Assembly (NCBI RefSeq): GCF_000023585.1
Contig: NC_012914.1
Span: forward strand, 1,374,501-1,438,500
Source: Paenibacillus sp. JDR-2
GTDB taxonomy: Bacteria; Bacillota; Bacilli; Paenibacillales; Paenibacillaceae
DNA: 64,000 bases
Direction: 5' to 3'
The notes below the pieces were generated by a model, which worked only from the letters and a program-made list of their open reading frames with translations, made no database searches and was not told where the DNA came from. This document shows positions 8,847-17,583 of the stretch, piece after piece (the first letter of the stretch is position 1; each line of letters begins with the position of its first letter). Both the position numbers and the translations under genes were made by a program.

Positions 8847-10172
8847 TTGAATAACAGACGTTACGTTATTGGAGGTTTACTCCTGACGCTTACTCTGGTT
8901 CTTGCTGCCTGCTCCGGCTATACACCAGAGTCTTCCGCTAAGTCTCCGGAGCCAACTCCCGTTACGCTCAGGCTGCTTACTTGGGCGGATGACCGTTACC
9001 AGCAGCTGTACGATATGTTCCATAAGAAGTATCCCTGGATTACGATTGAGCCGGTTAAGGTAGAAGCGAACGAGAAGGACATTACGGCGAAAATAAAAGA
9101 GCTGCAGAAGGCCGGAACACCTGCCGACCTAGCTTGGATTGACGGAGATCTGCTCGCCTATGAGGAAAAAGGGCTGTTGGAAAATTTGAAGCCTTATATG
9201 GATAAAGACTCCTCCTTCCAGGATAAAGTGCTTCCCGAAGGCTACTTCGATACGATGAATTTCCGCGGGCGCAGATTAGCGGTGCCATTCGTTGACGTGC
9301 CGATGTGGATTGTCGTAAACAAGGATTTACTGGCCAAGCATGGAGTGGAAATGCCGCCAAACAGCTGGACCTTTGATGACTTCCGCTCCATTGCGAAGCA
9401 GGTGACCGACCCTGCGCAAGGCGAATACGGACTTACGACCAGCAATGAATTCGTCATGCGCCTGCTCCCGCTTAAGGCGGCGGCCGACGGCCATGCGGCA
9501 AATCTGGCTTATTTGAACGAAGGCATGACGCAAAGCCTGCTCGATACGCCGGCCGTTCTGGACGATGTGCGATGGCTGGCCGATTTTGTGAGGGAAGACG
9601 GCTCCATGCTCTCGTGGTCCAAGGCCAAGGAGCAGCATGATATCGCGCGCAATTTCATGAATGGCAAGACGGCCTTCGAAGTCGGAGGCGACTGGCTGCT
9701 GCCGCGTCTGAAGCGGGATGCGAAATTTAACTGGGACATTATGCCCTTTCCGCGCGGGAAGCTAAACCAGTATTCCTTCCACATCTACGGACCGCTGGCT
9801 CTGCTCAGCGGATCGGAGCATAAGGACGAAGCGTACAAATGGATCAGCTTCCAGTTCGAGCTGGAAGCGCAGAAATGGAAGATCGACGAAGGCGCCAACG
9901 CTTCCGTTATTGATCCGGAGCTGACCGATTATATCGACAAAGCTCCGATCTGGCAGGGCCGTAATATCGAAGCGGTCAAGATGACCAAAGACAACGGCCT
10001 TGTCCTTCCTGGCGCGACCATCCCCGGCTTCTCCGAATACAACTGGGTCAACATGATCAACGAGATCGTGTTCAACGGTTACGATATCGAGCATCTGATT
10101 CCGGAGACTGTAAGCTGGAACAAGGAAACACTGCAGCTTCGCGAGCAGTGGAAACAGCAAACGGTTCAATAG
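8847..10172 (+). CDS. family 1 extracellular sugar-binding lipoprotein (orphan, no permease genes)
   Basis: 441 residues from a TTG start with AAAGGAGGAG eight bases upstream. A lipoprotein signal ends at Cys22 in the LAAC box. The mature part has the L-R-L-L-T-W-A start and the G-T-P-A-D-L-A-W segment of MalE/UgpB-type binding proteins. Unlike the other three binding proteins in the window it is not next to LplB/LplC permeases: it follows the sensor kinase and is closed off by a terminator. It may feed permeases elsewhere, or present ligand to the kinase; the sequence does not decide. Confidence 0.9.
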   Translation: MNNRRYVIGGLLLTLTLVLAACSGYTPESSAKSPEPTPVTLRLLTWADDRYQQLYDMFHKKYPWITIEPVKVEANEKDITAKIKELQKAGTPADLAWIDGDLLAYEEKGLLENLKPYMDKDSSFQDKVLPEGYFDTMNFRGRRLAVPFVDVPMWIVVNKDLLAKHGVEMPPNSWTFDDFRSIAKQVTDPAQGEYGLTTSNEFVMRLLPLKAAADGHAANLAYLNEGMTQSLLDTPAVLDDVRWLADFVREDGSMLSWSKAKEQHDIARNFMNGKTAFEVGGDWLLPRLKRDAKFNWDIMPFPRGKLNQYSFHIYGPLALLSGSEHKDEAYKWISFQFELEAQKWKIDEGANASVIDPELTDYIDKAPIWQGRNIEAVKMTKDNGLVLPGATIPGFSEYNWVNMINEIVFNGYDIEHLIPETVSWNKETLQLREQWKQQTVQ

Positions 10173-10195
10173 TATAAACGGACACCGGAAAGCAT

Positions 10196-10234
10196 AACAA
10201 GCTGGCTTCGGTACTCAGCCGGAGCCAGCTTGTT
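10196..10234 (+). terminator. terminator after orphan binding protein
   Basis: AACAAGCTGGCT/AGCCAGCTTGTT arms with TCGG/CCGG inside and a 7-nt loop, followed by a T-rich stretch. Confidence 0.75.
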
Positions 10235-10257
10235 CAGTTTGCGTTTTCAATGGCGTT

Positions 10258-10301
10258 ATCGTATAAAACCACAATGCTTTGCATTGAAAAATGCATATAC
10301 G
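10258..10301 (+). promoter_or_regulatory. promoter with 17-bp box upstream of second kinase
   Basis: ATCGTATAAAACCACAA (10258-10274) recurs exactly at 13872-13888, ahead of the transporter operon. A -10-like TATACG lies 31 nt after the AAAACCACA core (10296-10301), with no clear -35. The rest of the 307-base gap before the kinase shows no gene. Confidence 0.6.
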
Positions 10302-10479
10302 TTTTTTTCGTTACGTGCGACTATCGGAATAGATGCTTTCCTTCCATGATAAAACCATTGCGTTCAACTTCTTTCCATTTGATATAATCAAATTGAAAAT
10401 GAAAGCGATTCCTTTATTGCCTCATGCAAGTTTTATCTTAAACGCCCGGATTCATTTCATCACTTCAGCGGAGGCGCCC

Positions 10480-12282
10480 ATGTACAAAAGAATGATTGCA
10501 TACACGTTAAAATACCGCCTGAGCTATATGATGATCGTAACGAATATTTGCATTGCGATTCTTCCCCTTTCCGTGCTTGGGACAATCGGCAGCATTGCTT
10601 ACATGCATACGCTAAAGCAAAATGCGCTGGACAATATGGAGCAGTTCGTCAGCCTAACGAATAGCCGCTTCGACGATTATTTGAAGCGCATCGATCAACT
10701 ATCCAAAGCAGTCTTCTATAATCCCAACATTCAGCAAATCGCGATCTCGGACACGCCTTGGCAGGAATCCCAATCGCAGTTGAAAAATATGAGCTCCTAT
10801 ATGTCCATCGATCCGACGATAAAGTCCATTGGTCTGATTGATATCAAAGGCTCAAACCTGGTGGCTACGGGCCAGGTATTGCGCAAAGAACTGGCGTTTC
10901 TATTGGCCAAAAACGAAATGAACGCGATCAGCCCCAAAATTCAAATTTCTCCCCCAATCGAAGGGACGGATAAGAAGCAGGGTCTGCTCGCCTATAGGCA
11001 GGTAAAATCCATTTACTCGAAACAGTATCTGCAGGATATTTATGTCGGCGTTATTTTGCTGGACATTCAGTGGATTCAGAACATTCTGCAGACGGGCAGC
11101 ATGGGCGGAAAAGCGGATCTGTTTATCGTCAATGGGGAGGGGGATCTGATCGGTTCCTCTTCGGACCGAATGGATTATGAACAAATCCGGTCCGTTGTCT
11201 TGCGGCAGCCCGTCGACAGCGTGGCGGATATCCGCTTGGACGGAGAAAGCTACCTGTATCAATCGCTTCCGATCGAAAGCTTGAATTGGAAGTTTATCGC
11301 GTTAATCGAGAAGGACAAGCTGTTTGAAAAGGCAAACTTCATTCAACTGACGGTACTAGTTGTGGTTGCCATCGCGATCCTAGTCGTTGCGGCAGCGGCC
11401 GTCTCGTTTAACGTCCGGCTCACCCATCCCATTACCCGGCTGGTGGATGCGTTCGACAGCGCGGCAAGCGGTAATCTGGACGTCAAACTCAAATTCACCT
11501 ATAAAAACGAGATAACGGTCATACAGAACCACTTTAACCATATGCTCCAGCAGATCAAGAAGCTGACGGTGAACCTTCTTCAATCGCAGCAGCAGCTGCA
11601 TCAGACCGAAATGGACAAGCAGCTATTCCAGCTAAAAGGTCTGCAAAGCCAGATTAACGCGCATTTCTTGTATAACGTGCTGCATGCGATCCGGGGAATG
11701 TCGATGTCCAACGCGAAGAAGGAAGTCGCGGAAGCGATCGATAATCTGGTCCAGTATTTCCGGTATATCGTCCGCTACGATGAATACGTCTTGCTTCGCA
11801 AGGAGCTGGAGCATCTGGAGCGGTACATCGCCATTCAAAAAATCCGTTACGGTGACCGCTTGCAGTTCAAGGTGGATATGGATCCTTCGCTGAACAGCCG
11901 CTCGATCGTAAAGCTGATTTTACAGCCCTTGGTCGAAAACTCTCTTATGCACGGTCTTGAAGATAAAAACGGCCGTTGGATTATCCGGATCCGGGCTTAT
12001 GCGGAGGATCACGCATGGAAGATCAGCGTCATGGATAATGGCCTTGGGATGACCGAAGAGAAACTGGAATGCCTGCGCGAAGAGATCGCGGGCATTAGAG
12101 TACCGCCCGAGAAGGAGAGCGCCGCTATAGGCCAAGGCATCGGACTGGTCAATATTCACAAGAGAATTCAAATCTATTACGGCGAGCCGTATGGACTTAG
12201 CGTTAGAAGCTGGGAAAATAAAGGTACGGTTGTAACGATTACGATCCCTTTGAACGGTAAGGAGGATGATGACGTTGTATAA
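10480..12282 (+). CDS. YesM-type sensor histidine kinase
   Basis: 600 residues from the ATG at 10480, with GCGGAGG seven bases upstream. The open frame extends to 10333, but that part has no ribosome site. It has membrane segment 1 at about 20-42, an extracellular domain, membrane segment 2 at about 288-310, a HAMP domain, then a QINAHFLYN kinase motif with His395. Alanine replaces the usual proline. The ATPase domain follows, with LVENSLMHG and DNGLGMT boxes. Its stop overlaps the start of the next gene, a YesN regulator, so the two form one translationally linked two-component system, probably controlling the transporter operon that follows. Confidence 0.93.
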   Translation: MYKRMIAYTLKYRLSYMMIVTNICIAILPLSVLGTIGSIAYMHTLKQNALDNMEQFVSLTNSRFDDYLKRIDQLSKAVFYNPNIQQIAISDTPWQESQSQLKNMSSYMSIDPTIKSIGLIDIKGSNLVATGQVLRKELAFLLAKNEMNAISPKIQISPPIEGTDKKQGLLAYRQVKSIYSKQYLQDIYVGVILLDIQWIQNILQTGSMGGKADLFIVNGEGDLIGSSSDRMDYEQIRSVVLRQPVDSVADIRLDGESYLYQSLPIESLNWKFIALIEKDKLFEKANFIQLTVLVVVAIAILVVAAAAVSFNVRLTHPITRLVDAFDSAASGNLDVKLKFTYKNEITVIQNHFNHMLQQIKKLTVNLLQSQQQLHQTEMDKQLFQLKGLQSQINAHFLYNVLHAIRGMSMSNAKKEVAEAIDNLVQYFRYIVRYDEYVLLRKELEHLERYIAIQKIRYGDRLQFKVDMDPSLNSRSIVKLILQPLVENSLMHGLEDKNGRWIIRIRAYAEDHAWKISVMDNGLGMTEEKLECLREEIAGIRVPPEKESAAIGQGIGLVNIHKRIQIYYGEPYGLSVRSWENKGTVVTITIPLNGKEDDDVV

Positions 12283-13753
12283 TTTGCTTCTGGTAGACGA
12301 CGAGCCTTGGATTTTGAAAGACATGGAACAAATTATCGATTGGAACGCCGCGGGCTTCAGCATCGTTGCCAAGGCGAATGATGTCAATATCGCCGAAAGC
12401 CTGCTTCGCCGCATGCGAATCGACGTTATTATCAGCGATATCCGCATGCCGGGCAAGACCGGCCTGGATCTGCTGGCCTTCGTAAATCGGGTGTCGCCCA
12501 GCACATTGGTTATGTTTATGAGCGCCTACAGCGATTTCGCTTATGCCAAGCAGGCGATAGAAAAAGGCTGCTACAACTATTTGCTGAAGCCCGTTAATAC
12601 GGGGGAGCTGCTGGTTGCGCTGGACAGCTGCGCGAAGCGGCTTCGGGAACGGGAACGGGAGCGCGGATTCCAGAAGGCGTACGACCAGTCCGTCATGCTG
12701 CTGGAATGGATTGAGAGCGATTTGACGATCCGGCAGACTCTTGGCCGTATTGCTTCCACCGGAGAAGCCTTTAAAGAGGCAGGGCAGTATGTTCTGATGA
12801 CGGTCAAAAGCCAAGAGATGCTGACGGAGAGGGATTTGATGGATATCGACAATCTGCTCGAATCATACGGAATCGGCTGCTTCAAGTGCCGGAACAGCCC
12901 GCTCAAATCCACGTATTTGCTCGGTCTCCCCTTGCTCCCGGCCAAGACGCTCCGCAATCTATACCGGGAAGCGAGCCGCGAGGTATCCGCCCGCGGCTGG
13001 GATGCGGGGATAAGCCGTATCGGCTCGGCCGAGCATGGCGTGCATCGGCTGTACCAGCAATCCAATGCAATGGCGGATACGCCTAGTTTAAACGGAAGAA
13101 ACGGTATTTACCGGTATAAGCAGCATGTCAATGCCGCCGTTCCGGCGCTGAAAGCGCAGATCGGCAAAGCAACGAGACTAGAGCATCTGGAAGCGGCCTT
13201 GTACGACATCCAGAAGGGAATTCAGCGCGGACGGATTCATTTGATCGGCTTAGCCGAGCTATATAATCTGTTTGTTATTTCGCTGTCCGGCCTCATCCCA
13301 TCCGGGAGTGCGGTGGAAGAAGACTTCATTACTTCGCAGGATCTTCTCATTTATTACGGGAAGCCGCAGGATCTACTGGAAGAGATGATGCAATCCATCG
13401 AAGAGCACAAGAGGAGACCGGGCGAAGTTAATGCCCTCCCGATTGTCGAGGAGGTTACTCGCGATCTGGACCGCATGTACGCGCACCGGATCTCGCTGAA
13501 GGAGATGGCGCAGAAATACTATATCAGCCCCAACTATCTAAGCCATATGTTCAAACAGGAGAAGGGTCAGAGCTTTATCCACTATTTGATTCACAAAAGG
13601 CTGGAGGCGGCCGTTTCCTTGCTGAAAAAGGATATTCCTCTGTATGAGGTGGGCAAGCTGGTCGGTTACGATGATTACGCCCAGTTCAGCAAGCTGTTCA
13701 AGAAGCATCTCGGCATGTCGCCTCTGGAGTACAGGCAACGGAAAAACGCTTAG
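12266..13753 (+). CDS. YesN-type response regulator, AraC-family output
   Basis: Up to 495 residues, overlapping the kinase gene by 17 bases. GGAGG at 12261-12265 touches the ATG at 12266 and is 3 nt from the ATG at 12269; the in-frame TTG at 12275 has a better 9-nt spacing, so the product may begin M-Y-N-L-L-L-V-D-D. The receiver domain has Asp58 in VIISDIRM and the LKPVN lysine near 108. A variable middle domain precedes a C-terminal pair of AraC helix-turn-helix motifs (about 390-490) ending G-M-S-P-L-E-Y-R. A likely target is the 17-bp box found ahead of both this two-component operon and the transporter. Confidence 0.92.
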   Translation: MMTLYNLLLVDDEPWILKDMEQIIDWNAAGFSIVAKANDVNIAESLLRRMRIDVIISDIRMPGKTGLDLLAFVNRVSPSTLVMFMSAYSDFAYAKQAIEKGCYNYLLKPVNTGELLVALDSCAKRLRERERERGFQKAYDQSVMLLEWIESDLTIRQTLGRIASTGEAFKEAGQYVLMTVKSQEMLTERDLMDIDNLLESYGIGCFKCRNSPLKSTYLLGLPLLPAKTLRNLYREASREVSARGWDAGISRIGSAEHGVHRLYQQSNAMADTPSLNGRNGIYRYKQHVNAAVPALKAQIGKATRLEHLEAALYDIQKGIQRGRIHLIGLAELYNLFVISLSGLIPSGSAVEEDFITSQDLLIYYGKPQDLLEEMMQSIEEHKRRPGEVNALPIVEEVTRDLDRMYAHRISLKEMAQKYYISPNYLSHMFKQEKGQSFIHYLIHKRLEAAVSLLKKDIPLYEVGKLVGYDDYAQFSKLFKKHLGMSPLEYRQRKNA

Positions 13754-13793
13754 CCTTACATCCAGCAAGCCGTTCAACTCTTTTGCCATATCC

Positions 13794-13845
13794 GATGAGG
13801 TTGACCAGCCCGATCCCGGGATTTGGTCAACCTCATCTTTTTATT
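13794..13845 (+). terminator. terminator after second kinase/regulator pair
   Basis: GATGAGGTTGACCA/TGGTCAACCTCATC, a perfect 14-bp stem with a 17-nt loop, followed by T5. Confidence 0.9.
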
Positions 13846-13871
13846 TCTATCCTCGTCTCGGCAGTCGAAAC

Positions 13872-13916
13872 ATCGTATAAAACCACAACCAAGCTTCCTG
13901 TTTGAGTACATATAAT
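13872..13916 (+). promoter_or_regulatory. transporter operon promoter with 17-bp box
   Basis: Exact repeat of the 10258 box (13872-13888). A perfect -10 TATAAT sits at 13911-13916, 32 nt after the AAAACCACA core. The -35 position (13888-13893, ACCAAG) is poor and abuts the box, as expected for activator-dependent transcription. Confidence 0.65.
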
Positions 13917-14010
13917 CGGGCCTTGGCCTATGCCACAATAGATTTACGACAAGGGCGCTAAGAGGCGTATCCCCTTGTTGCACATATCTAGGAGAGCAGG
14001 TGAAGCAACG

Positions 14011-14970
14011 ATGGATTCAAGTTTGGCCAAGGCCATTTCAAATGCAGGCAAGGTCAAATCAACTGCCGGAAGCGAGCTGCGCAAGCGGATAATAGGCTAT
14101 AGAATGCTTTATGTCATGCTGCTGCCGGCTATCGCGTTCCTTCTTATTTTCAACTACATTCCGATGTACGGGGCGACAATCGCCTTCAAGGACTTCTGGA
14201 TAACGAAGGGGATTATGGGGAGTCCGTGGGTGGGGCTGGAGCACTTTCAGAAAATATTCGATACGGACAAGTTCTGGGAAGTATTCCGCAATACCATTGA
14301 GATTAATTTGCTGCGTCTCGTGTTTGGATTCCCGGCGCCTATCATTCTGGCGATTCTGCTAAATGAGGTCAGGCAAAAGTTTCTCAAGCGATCCATTCAA
14401 ACGATTATTTATTTACCGCATTTTGTTTCCTGGGTAACCATTGCAGGCATTATTTTCTCCCTTCTCTCCACCGATGGACTGGTTAACAAAGTGGTCGTTG
14501 CCATAGGCGGGGAGCCGATCAACTTCCTGACGAATAACCAGATGTTCCGTCCTTTGTTAATCATTTCGGGGATTTGGAAGGAAGCCGGGTGGGGCACGAT
14601 CATCTACATGGCGGCGCTCGCCGGCGTGAATCCGAATCTATTCGAAGCGGCCATGGTCGATGGCGCGAATCGGTTCAAACAGGCCATGTACATTACCCTT
14701 CCGAGTCTGCTTCCGATCATTTCCATCCTGCTTATACTGAACTTCGGCAGCATGATGACCGGCGGTTTCGATCAAGTATTCAACCTGTACAACACGATGG
14801 TGTACAAGAGCGGCGACGTCATTGACACCTATGTGTACCGGATCGGCCTGACGCAAGGCGAATACAGTATGGCGACCGCAATCGGGCTTTTCCTCAACGT
14901 CATCAACTTCACGCTTCTGATGATCGTGAATTACGTTTCCAAGAAGCTGAGCGGGCAAGGCATTTATTAA
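14011..14970 (+). CDS. sugar ABC transporter permease, LplB type
   Basis: 319 residues from the ATG at 14011 (AGGTGA upstream); the open frame reaches an unlikely TTG at 13975. Six membrane segments, with the N-terminal NYIPMYGATIAFKDF segment typical of LplB/YteP proteins, and the EAA loop EAAMVDGA (about 210) that contacts the ATPase. It pairs with the next permease 18 bases downstream and the binding protein after it. No ATPase gene follows, as is usual for this family, which shares an MsmX-type ATPase. Confidence 0.94.
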   Translation: MDSSLAKAISNAGKVKSTAGSELRKRIIGYRMLYVMLLPAIAFLLIFNYIPMYGATIAFKDFWITKGIMGSPWVGLEHFQKIFDTDKFWEVFRNTIEINLLRLVFGFPAPIILAILLNEVRQKFLKRSIQTIIYLPHFVSWVTIAGIIFSLLSTDGLVNKVVVAIGGEPINFLTNNQMFRPLLIISGIWKEAGWGTIIYMAALAGVNPNLFEAAMVDGANRFKQAMYITLPSLLPIISILLILNFGSMMTGGFDQVFNLYNTMVYKSGDVIDTYVYRIGLTQGEYSMATAIGLFLNVINFTLLMIVNYVSKKLSGQGIY

Positions 14971-14988
14971 AGGCGGTGAATCCTGGCA

Positions 14989-15864
14989 ATGAAAACAACT
15001 GGCCTGTCCGGTAAAATTTTCGATTCTGCAAATATCTTGGTTCTTATTCTGTTGGCGATTATTACGCTGTATCCGTTCTGGCATGTCCTTGTAGGTTCGG
15101 TTCTGCCCTACGAGCTAGCGGTCAAATCCGGCATTAACCTATTCCCGACCAAATGGACATTCGAAGCATACGGGTACGTGTTCTCCAAAAATACGATTCT
15201 CCAATCGTTGCTCGTGTCCCTGTTCGTGACCGTGCTGGGTACCCTGTACCAGCTGTTTATTACAGCGATTACGGCTTATCCGCTCATTAAGCAGGATTTA
15301 CCGGGGCGTTCGGTTATCGTTTTATTCATGGTATTTACGATGTTTTTCTCCGGAGGACTTATCCCGTATTACCTGCTGATCAAAAATCTGGGGCTGGTCA
15401 ACCATCTTGCGGTTATGATTATCCCGGCGGCGCTTAGCATGTACAATATGATTGTGCTTAAAACGTTTTTTCAGAGCATTCCGTTGGAGCTTGAGGAATC
15501 GGCCAAAATGGACGGAGCGGGCTACTTAACCATCTTCTTCAAAATTATTTTGCCGCTGTCCATTCCTTCGATGACGACGATCGGTTTGTTTATCGCGGTT
15601 GGTCAATGGAATAACTGGTATCAGCCGATGCTGTTCCTGAACGATAAGGAAATGTGGCCGCTTGCGATGCTGCTGCGGGATATTCTGATCAATAACAATA
15701 CCAACATAACGGCTAGCGCGAGCGCCGTGAACGAACAGTTCATGCTGGCGGACACCATTAAGGACGCTATTGTCATGGTTTCCGTCATTCCGATTGTCAT
15801 CGTCTATCCTTTCATTCAAAAGCATTTCGTGAAAGGGGTGATGATCGGTTCGATCAAGAGCTGA
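14989..15864 (+). CDS. sugar ABC transporter permease, LplC/YtcP type
   Basis: 291 residues, ATG with GGCGGTG upstream. Six membrane segments and the EAA loop EESAKMDGA (about 170). Ends in the V-M-I-G-S-I-K-S type tail seen in LplC homologues. Forms the heterodimeric membrane channel with the preceding LplB-type subunit; substrates in this family are complex oligosaccharides, not assignable here. Confidence 0.94.
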   Translation: MKTTGLSGKIFDSANILVLILLAIITLYPFWHVLVGSVLPYELAVKSGINLFPTKWTFEAYGYVFSKNTILQSLLVSLFVTVLGTLYQLFITAITAYPLIKQDLPGRSVIVLFMVFTMFFSGGLIPYYLLIKNLGLVNHLAVMIIPAALSMYNMIVLKTFFQSIPLELEESAKMDGAGYLTIFFKIILPLSIPSMTTIGLFIAVGQWNNWYQPMLFLNDKEMWPLAMLLRDILINNNTNITASASAVNEQFMLADTIKDAIVMVSVIPIVIVYPFIQKHFVKGVMIGSIKS

Positions 15865-15939
15865 TAGTTTTGCTTAAACCAAGCGTTGAATGAAAGCGGC
15901 AAGTCCAAGGAAGCAGACGAAAAGGGAGTTGGACAAGAT

Positions 15940-17517
15940 ATGTTTAATGCGAAAAAGAAATGGATAGCCGCGCTCGGCGTCGTGCCTCTTCTTGCCGGCG
16001 TGTTGGCCGGCTGCTCCGATAACGGAAAAACACCGGCAGCCGCTAGCGCCAGCCAGCAGCCGGAAAAATCCAAAGCTCCCGTTGAACTGACGGTATTCAG
16101 CTGGATGTTTGAAGGAGCGGATGCGCCGGAGTCGGCCATCTACAAGCGCTTGCAGGAAAAGCTGAACATCAAGATTAAGCCAATCGTAGCTTCTTGGAAC
16201 GATTGGGAGGAGAAGCTTAACGTGATGATCGCATCAGGAGAGATGCCGGATGTGTTTATCTCCAACGGTATCGCCAAGCCGGTTCAGTACAAGCAATGGG
16301 TCAAGGAAGGACTCCTATTGAATCTATCCGACTACACGGCGCAGTACCCGAACATTGGCAAGTCGCTTGCTAACTTCGAGGTACTCACTAAAGCGACCGA
16401 GGGCAATCATTATGCGCTCCCGATTTACAACGAATCCGGCAGCGGTAAAAATTCGATTAACGGCCATAACATCCTTATCCGCCAGGACTGGCTGGATAAG
16501 CTGAACCTGAAGATGCCAACGACGATCGACGAATTTTACGAGGTCGCGAAGGCCTTTACGGAGAGCGATCCGGACGGCAACGGCATAAAGGATACTTACG
16601 GTTATACGTCCAGTTCCGGCGGCGTATGGTGGCAGTATCCGATCTTCAACGCGTTTGACGCCAGTACGGACCGCTTCAAGAAAAGCGCCGACGGCAAATG
16701 GGAGCCGGAGGTTATTTCTCCGGGAATGGAGCAGGCTCTCTCGTTCCTGAACAAGATGTACAACGACAAGGTGATCGATCCGGACTTCATGATCAATACG
16801 GATGACCAGAAAGTCGAGAAGTTTATCACCGGCAAAGTGGGCATGATCGTCAATAATTTAAACGCAACGTTCTATAACGATATCTACAATAAATTCAAAA
16901 AAGTCTATGAAGACAAAGACCCCAATACGATCATCAATTGGGTCGGAACGCTGAAGGGGGTTAACGGAGAGCAGCGGATGGACGGCTCAAGCAATTTCTG
17001 GTGCGAAACGTCTATCAACGCGGGTATTTCGGACGAGAAGAAGCAGAAGGCATTGGGACTGCTTGACTACCTGCTGTCCGACGAGGGTCAGAACCTGATG
17101 CTGTATGGCATTGAGAATATCCATTACAAAGTGGAAGACGGCAAAAAGGTTCCGATCATGACGCCGGAAGAACGCGACAAGGACAAAGGCTTCTCCCTGA
17201 AGGCGCTCGTATCTTGGAATACGGACTTCCTGCCGGAGAGCACGCCGAACCGCGAGCGTATTCTGGCTGCCGCCAAATCGACGGGAGATTATGCGGTTCC
17301 GAACCCGCTGGAGTTCCTGAACATAAGCGAAGATGCGCTGGATCCAAGCCTGGTAGGCGAGCTGAACGATTTGACTAATCAGAAGATCGTCGAGATGATC
17401 GTTAATTCCAAAAACGTATCGACCGACTTCGCGAAATTTAAAGAAGAATGGCTCGCGAAAGGCGGTACCAAACTCGTCGAGGAAACGAACAAGCAAGCCG
17501 TGGAGGAAGGCCGTTAA
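15940..17517 (+). CDS. extracellular sugar-binding lipoprotein (LplA type)
   Basis: 525 residues from the ATG at 15940 with AAGGGAG upstream; an in-frame ATG at 15886 lacks a site and would spoil the signal peptide. The lipobox LAGC gives Cys25. The long binding-protein fold includes S-G-E-M-P-D-V and D-P-D-G-N-G segments, the latter a calcium-loop-like motif common in LplA/YtcQ proteins. Third gene of the permease operon, closed by a terminator. Confidence 0.93.
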   Translation: MFNAKKKWIAALGVVPLLAGVLAGCSDNGKTPAAASASQQPEKSKAPVELTVFSWMFEGADAPESAIYKRLQEKLNIKIKPIVASWNDWEEKLNVMIASGEMPDVFISNGIAKPVQYKQWVKEGLLLNLSDYTAQYPNIGKSLANFEVLTKATEGNHYALPIYNESGSGKNSINGHNILIRQDWLDKLNLKMPTTIDEFYEVAKAFTESDPDGNGIKDTYGYTSSSGGVWWQYPIFNAFDASTDRFKKSADGKWEPEVISPGMEQALSFLNKMYNDKVIDPDFMINTDDQKVEKFITGKVGMIVNNLNATFYNDIYNKFKKVYEDKDPNTIINWVGTLKGVNGEQRMDGSSNFWCETSINAGISDEKKQKALGLLDYLLSDEGQNLMLYGIENIHYKVEDGKKVPIMTPEERDKDKGFSLKALVSWNTDFLPESTPNRERILAAAKSTGDYAVPNPLEFLNISEDALDPSLVGELNDLTNQKIVEMIVNSKNVSTDFAKFKEEWLAKGGTKLVEETNKQAVEEGR

Positions 17518-17520
17518 ACG

Positions 17521-17563
17521 AAAACAAAGACGACCGATGATTTGCAGCGGTCGTCTTTTGTTT
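17521..17563 (+). terminator. terminator of first transporter operon
   Basis: GACGACCG/CGGTCGTC stem extended by AAACAAA/TTTTGTTT; 11-nt loop. Confidence 0.88.
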
Positions 17564-17583
17564 ACTGCAATCGATCCGAAACC

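Noticed and set aside
10399-10412. cre-like TGAAAGCGATTCCT before the second kinase
   Set aside because: The 3' half fails the consensus, so it is too weak to list as a site.
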